Shown here: piece by piece, positions 6,267 to 7,232 of the stretch | How the letters are laid out: each line of letters begins with the position of its first letter | Numbering within the stretch: position 1 is the first letter of the stretch | NCBI GenBank assembly: GCA_937915775.1 | Contig: CALGGQ010000047.1 | Coordinates: forward strand, 1-7,232 | Direction of reading: 5' to 3' | DNA from: an uncultured Clostridia bacterium | GTDB taxonomy: Bacteria; Bacillota; Clostridia; Oscillospirales; Acutalibacteraceae | DNA length: 7,232 nt | Notes under the pieces: generated by a model | What the model was told of the DNA's origin: nothing | Seen by the model: the letters and a program-made list of their open reading frames with translations, nothing else | Databases searched by the model: none | Translations under genes and position numbers: made by a program

Positions 6267-7232
6267 TTCGGAAAAATCCAGCTCCTTTTCTTCCTTGGTT
6301 CCGTCGGCGCCGAAACCCGTCATGGACGAAAGGTTGAATTCCTTCTTTGCGTCTTCGTAAATGATTTTGTCAAGACCGATTACGGCCTCTTTCCACTGTT
6401 CGACAATGGAAATGACATCCTCGGCCGTAATGGTCACGGGATCGATTCCGAAAAAGTCCTTGTACTGGCCATAGGCCCAGGTCCACTCATAGGTGTAGTA
6501 ATTCCGGTGGAGCTCCGCAAAGGAACGGTTGATTTCCTCGATGGAAGAGACACTTCCGTCTTCAATCCGGCCGATCAGTTCCTCGACTGCGGATTTCGGG
6601 GCAATCATGCCGCTGACATCCACCCAATACCCTTCACCGACCGGCGTATCAGGCAGCATGGCGGAGCGGATTTCCTCATCGGACGCGCCCTGGGGAAGGT
6701 TTTCAAGACGTTTGATAAGGGAATTGCCCAGAAACTTCGTGATCGCTATCCTGTACAGGCGCAAACCGTTTTTCAGCGAGGAATTCTTGATCTTCGTACT
6801 GTGGTAGGAGTAAACGTCTGAGAGCTCTCCGGAGGAATACTGAAGATTATGGAGCAGCTTTATTCCCTTTATCATCTTCTGGACCGTAAACGGACTCAGA
6901 AGGTTGTAGTTGATGTTGTCCAGCTTGTCCGGACCCTTCCGGCCATCCCTCTTGGGCCATTTCTGCGCATCCCGGATGGTGCCGACGCTCCTGAGGTTGA
7001 CTCCCGGGGCAAGATAGGATGTGTTCTGCTGCTCGATGAGATAGGAAAACGGCAGGTTGGTGGTATCCGAATGCGTCACATGGCGACCCATGATGAGCGA
7101 GAAGGCGCCCACCCTTGAAGGCCAGAGGATATATGAATCCGAAGCGGTCTTGGCCCCCCTTTCCAGTACGCCCTGGTGGATGGGACCCAATTTGTAAAGG
7201 TGGTTGCTCTGGTTCGAGCCAGAGCCGGCATT
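4839..7232 (-). CDS. mutL: Chimeric open frame: DUF4954-like segment joined in frame to MutL lacking its ATPase core
   Basis: One frame of 797 codons with no stop enters from the right edge and ends at TAG 4839-4841. A TTG at 7190 could be taken as a start, but it is an ordinary Leu within YKLGPIHQG, and the frame stays open upstream, so the gene is 5'-partial. From 7232 to about 6279 the protein resembles the DUF4954 family. From about 6266 to 4842 it is MutL, beginning at AGCPVGTT. The MutL ATP-binding motifs (the ENSxDA-type Glu motif, DxGxG and GxRGEAL) are absent, which costs roughly the first 140-150 residues. Such a protein could not act as a normal MutL ATPase. No recorded protein known to me has this architecture. 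The best reading is an assembly or amplification chimera; a real fusion or local rearrangement is the alternative. The downstream miaA context fits mutL well, while the DUF4954 context fits nothing else here. Confidence 0.8.
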   Translation of the reverse strand, partial: NAGSGSNQSNHLYKLGPIHQGVLERGAKTASDSYILWPSRVGAFSLIMGRHVTHSDTTNLPFSYLIEQQNTSYLAPGVNLRSVGTIRDAQKWPKRDGRKGPDKLDNINYNLLSPFTVQKMIKGIKLLHNLQYSSGELSDVYSYHSTKIKNSSLKNGLRLYRIAITKFLGNSLIKRLENLPQGASDEEIRSAMLPDTPVGEGYWVDVSGMIAPKSAVEELIGRIEDGSVSSIEEINRSFAELHRNYYTYEWTWAYGQYKDFFGIDPVTITAEDVISIVEQWKEAVIGLDKIIYEDAKKEFNLSSMTGFGADGTKEEKELDFSEAGCPVGTTIAVRDIFFNTPARMKFLKKDVTEGNSVAGIVDRMAISHPDIAFRFIRDGKQVLMTAGNGDLKSTVYSVFGREFAQSLIEVDYSVNNMRVTGVVTKPSASRKSRAMQFFFINKRLVKCQTAMAALEQAYRNSIMVGHFPGCVLNIACDTSFVDVNVHPAKIEVRFANERPVFELVYYGVKSAIEAGDTPKEAHFEEKKPTVTTASGRLDLFTRREEAPQQIEFKQPNPENFWQVASPEAPIEVQKDDLFYGEAYKINLSELGIQNAEEKPQSPTPQQETEIPDFRVVGEAFKTYIIIEMEGALYFIDKHAAHERMNFEKLKNSTEIASQVLLAPVTVRLSKEEYTAVLDNLDLYAKCGFLVEDFGNSAVIVRECPSILNGEGVEDLITETAGKLLEGKTDIMPEKMNWIFESTSCRAAVKAGDYTSPYERDLFVKRLLSMPNVRYCPHGRPVMIKMSKYDIEKQFGRA
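6279..7232 (-). other. DUF4954-like C-terminal segment, partial at both ends
   Basis: About 318 codons resemble the later part of DUF4954 proteins, known to me from Bacteroidetes and Spirochaetes and thought to carry a hexapeptide-repeat, left-handed beta-helix region; their function is unknown. Visible family stretches are NAGSGSNQSNH at the right edge, GPIHQGVLERGAKTASDSYI, LAPGVNLRSVGTIRDAQKWP, NYNLLSPFTVQKM, SGMIAPKSAVEEL, HRNYYTYEWTWAYG and MTGFGADGTKEEKE. The match is from memory and was not searched. The N-terminal part is outside the window. The C-terminal end is cut at the join, where the family normally continues. Some codon choices (AGG, CGG, ATA, GGA) seem more frequent than in the rest of the window, but I did not count them. 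The taxonomic mismatch with the Clostridia genes to the left is the main oddity. Confidence 0.75.

Noticed and set aside
6129..6821. Plus-strand open frame of 230 codons opposite the DUF4954/MutL join
   Set aside because: It is antisense to conserved sequence of both families, shows no family resemblance and crosses the suspected chimeric join.
7188..7190. TTG at 7190 as the true start of the fused open frame
   Set aside because: The 14 codons upstream to the window edge are open and encode NAGSGSNQSNH and more, which fits DUF4954 continuing. The TTG is an internal Leu.
6266..7232. A novel MutL-linked defence or repair system based on the fused N-terminal domain
   Set aside because: The join cuts both families at non-natural points and removes the MutL ATPase. 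A chimera explains this more simply than a new system.

Overview
The window reads as a chromosomal segment of a gut-type Clostridia (Oscillospiraceae/Ruminococcaceae-like Firmicute), joined at its right end to sequence of different, probably Bacteroidota-like, origin. Every supported gene lies on the minus strand, so transcription runs from right to left. The lineage call rests on protein sequence and gene order alone: mutL, miaA, an HlyD-like membrane adaptor, yggS, sepF, divIVA, ileS.

Reading in the direction of transcription, 4839-7232 is one uninterrupted frame with two unrelated halves. The upstream half (about 6279-7232, running off the window) matches the C-terminal part of the Bacteroidetes/Spirochaete DUF4954 family. 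The downstream half (4839 to about 6266) is MutL without its N-terminal ATPase core. The switch occurs within about a dozen bases near 6267-6278. It is most simply a chimeric assembly join, although a real in-frame fusion is not excluded by sequence alone.

Below 6266 the cluster is compact. miaA (3907-4836) starts 2 nt after the mutL stop. The HlyD-like gene (2681-3910) starts with GTG inside the miaA stop. yggS (start 2700) overlaps the end of the HlyD-like gene by 20 nt. sepF (start 1955) follows after 19 nt, divIVA (start 1406) after 24 nt, and ileS (start 116, truncated by the window edge) after 33 nt. Most starts have good Shine-Dalgarno sites. I saw no internal promoter, terminator, RNA gene, mobile element or CRISPR array, and no stretch over 300 bases lacks a gene. 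Tight spacing suggests one operon.

Functionally the cluster joins DNA repair (mutL), tRNA modification (miaA) and charging (ileS), PLP homeostasis (yggS), and two division/polarity proteins: SepF, which ties FtsZ to the membrane, and DivIVA, a coiled-coil scaffold at curved membrane. The HlyD-like single-pass protein has no transporter partner in view and sits among envelope and division genes. The points most worth a second look are the MutL/DUF4954 join, a run of ten 11-residue repeats in DivIVA, and the absence of room for a T-box leader before ileS. I found no convincing new defence or mobile system.
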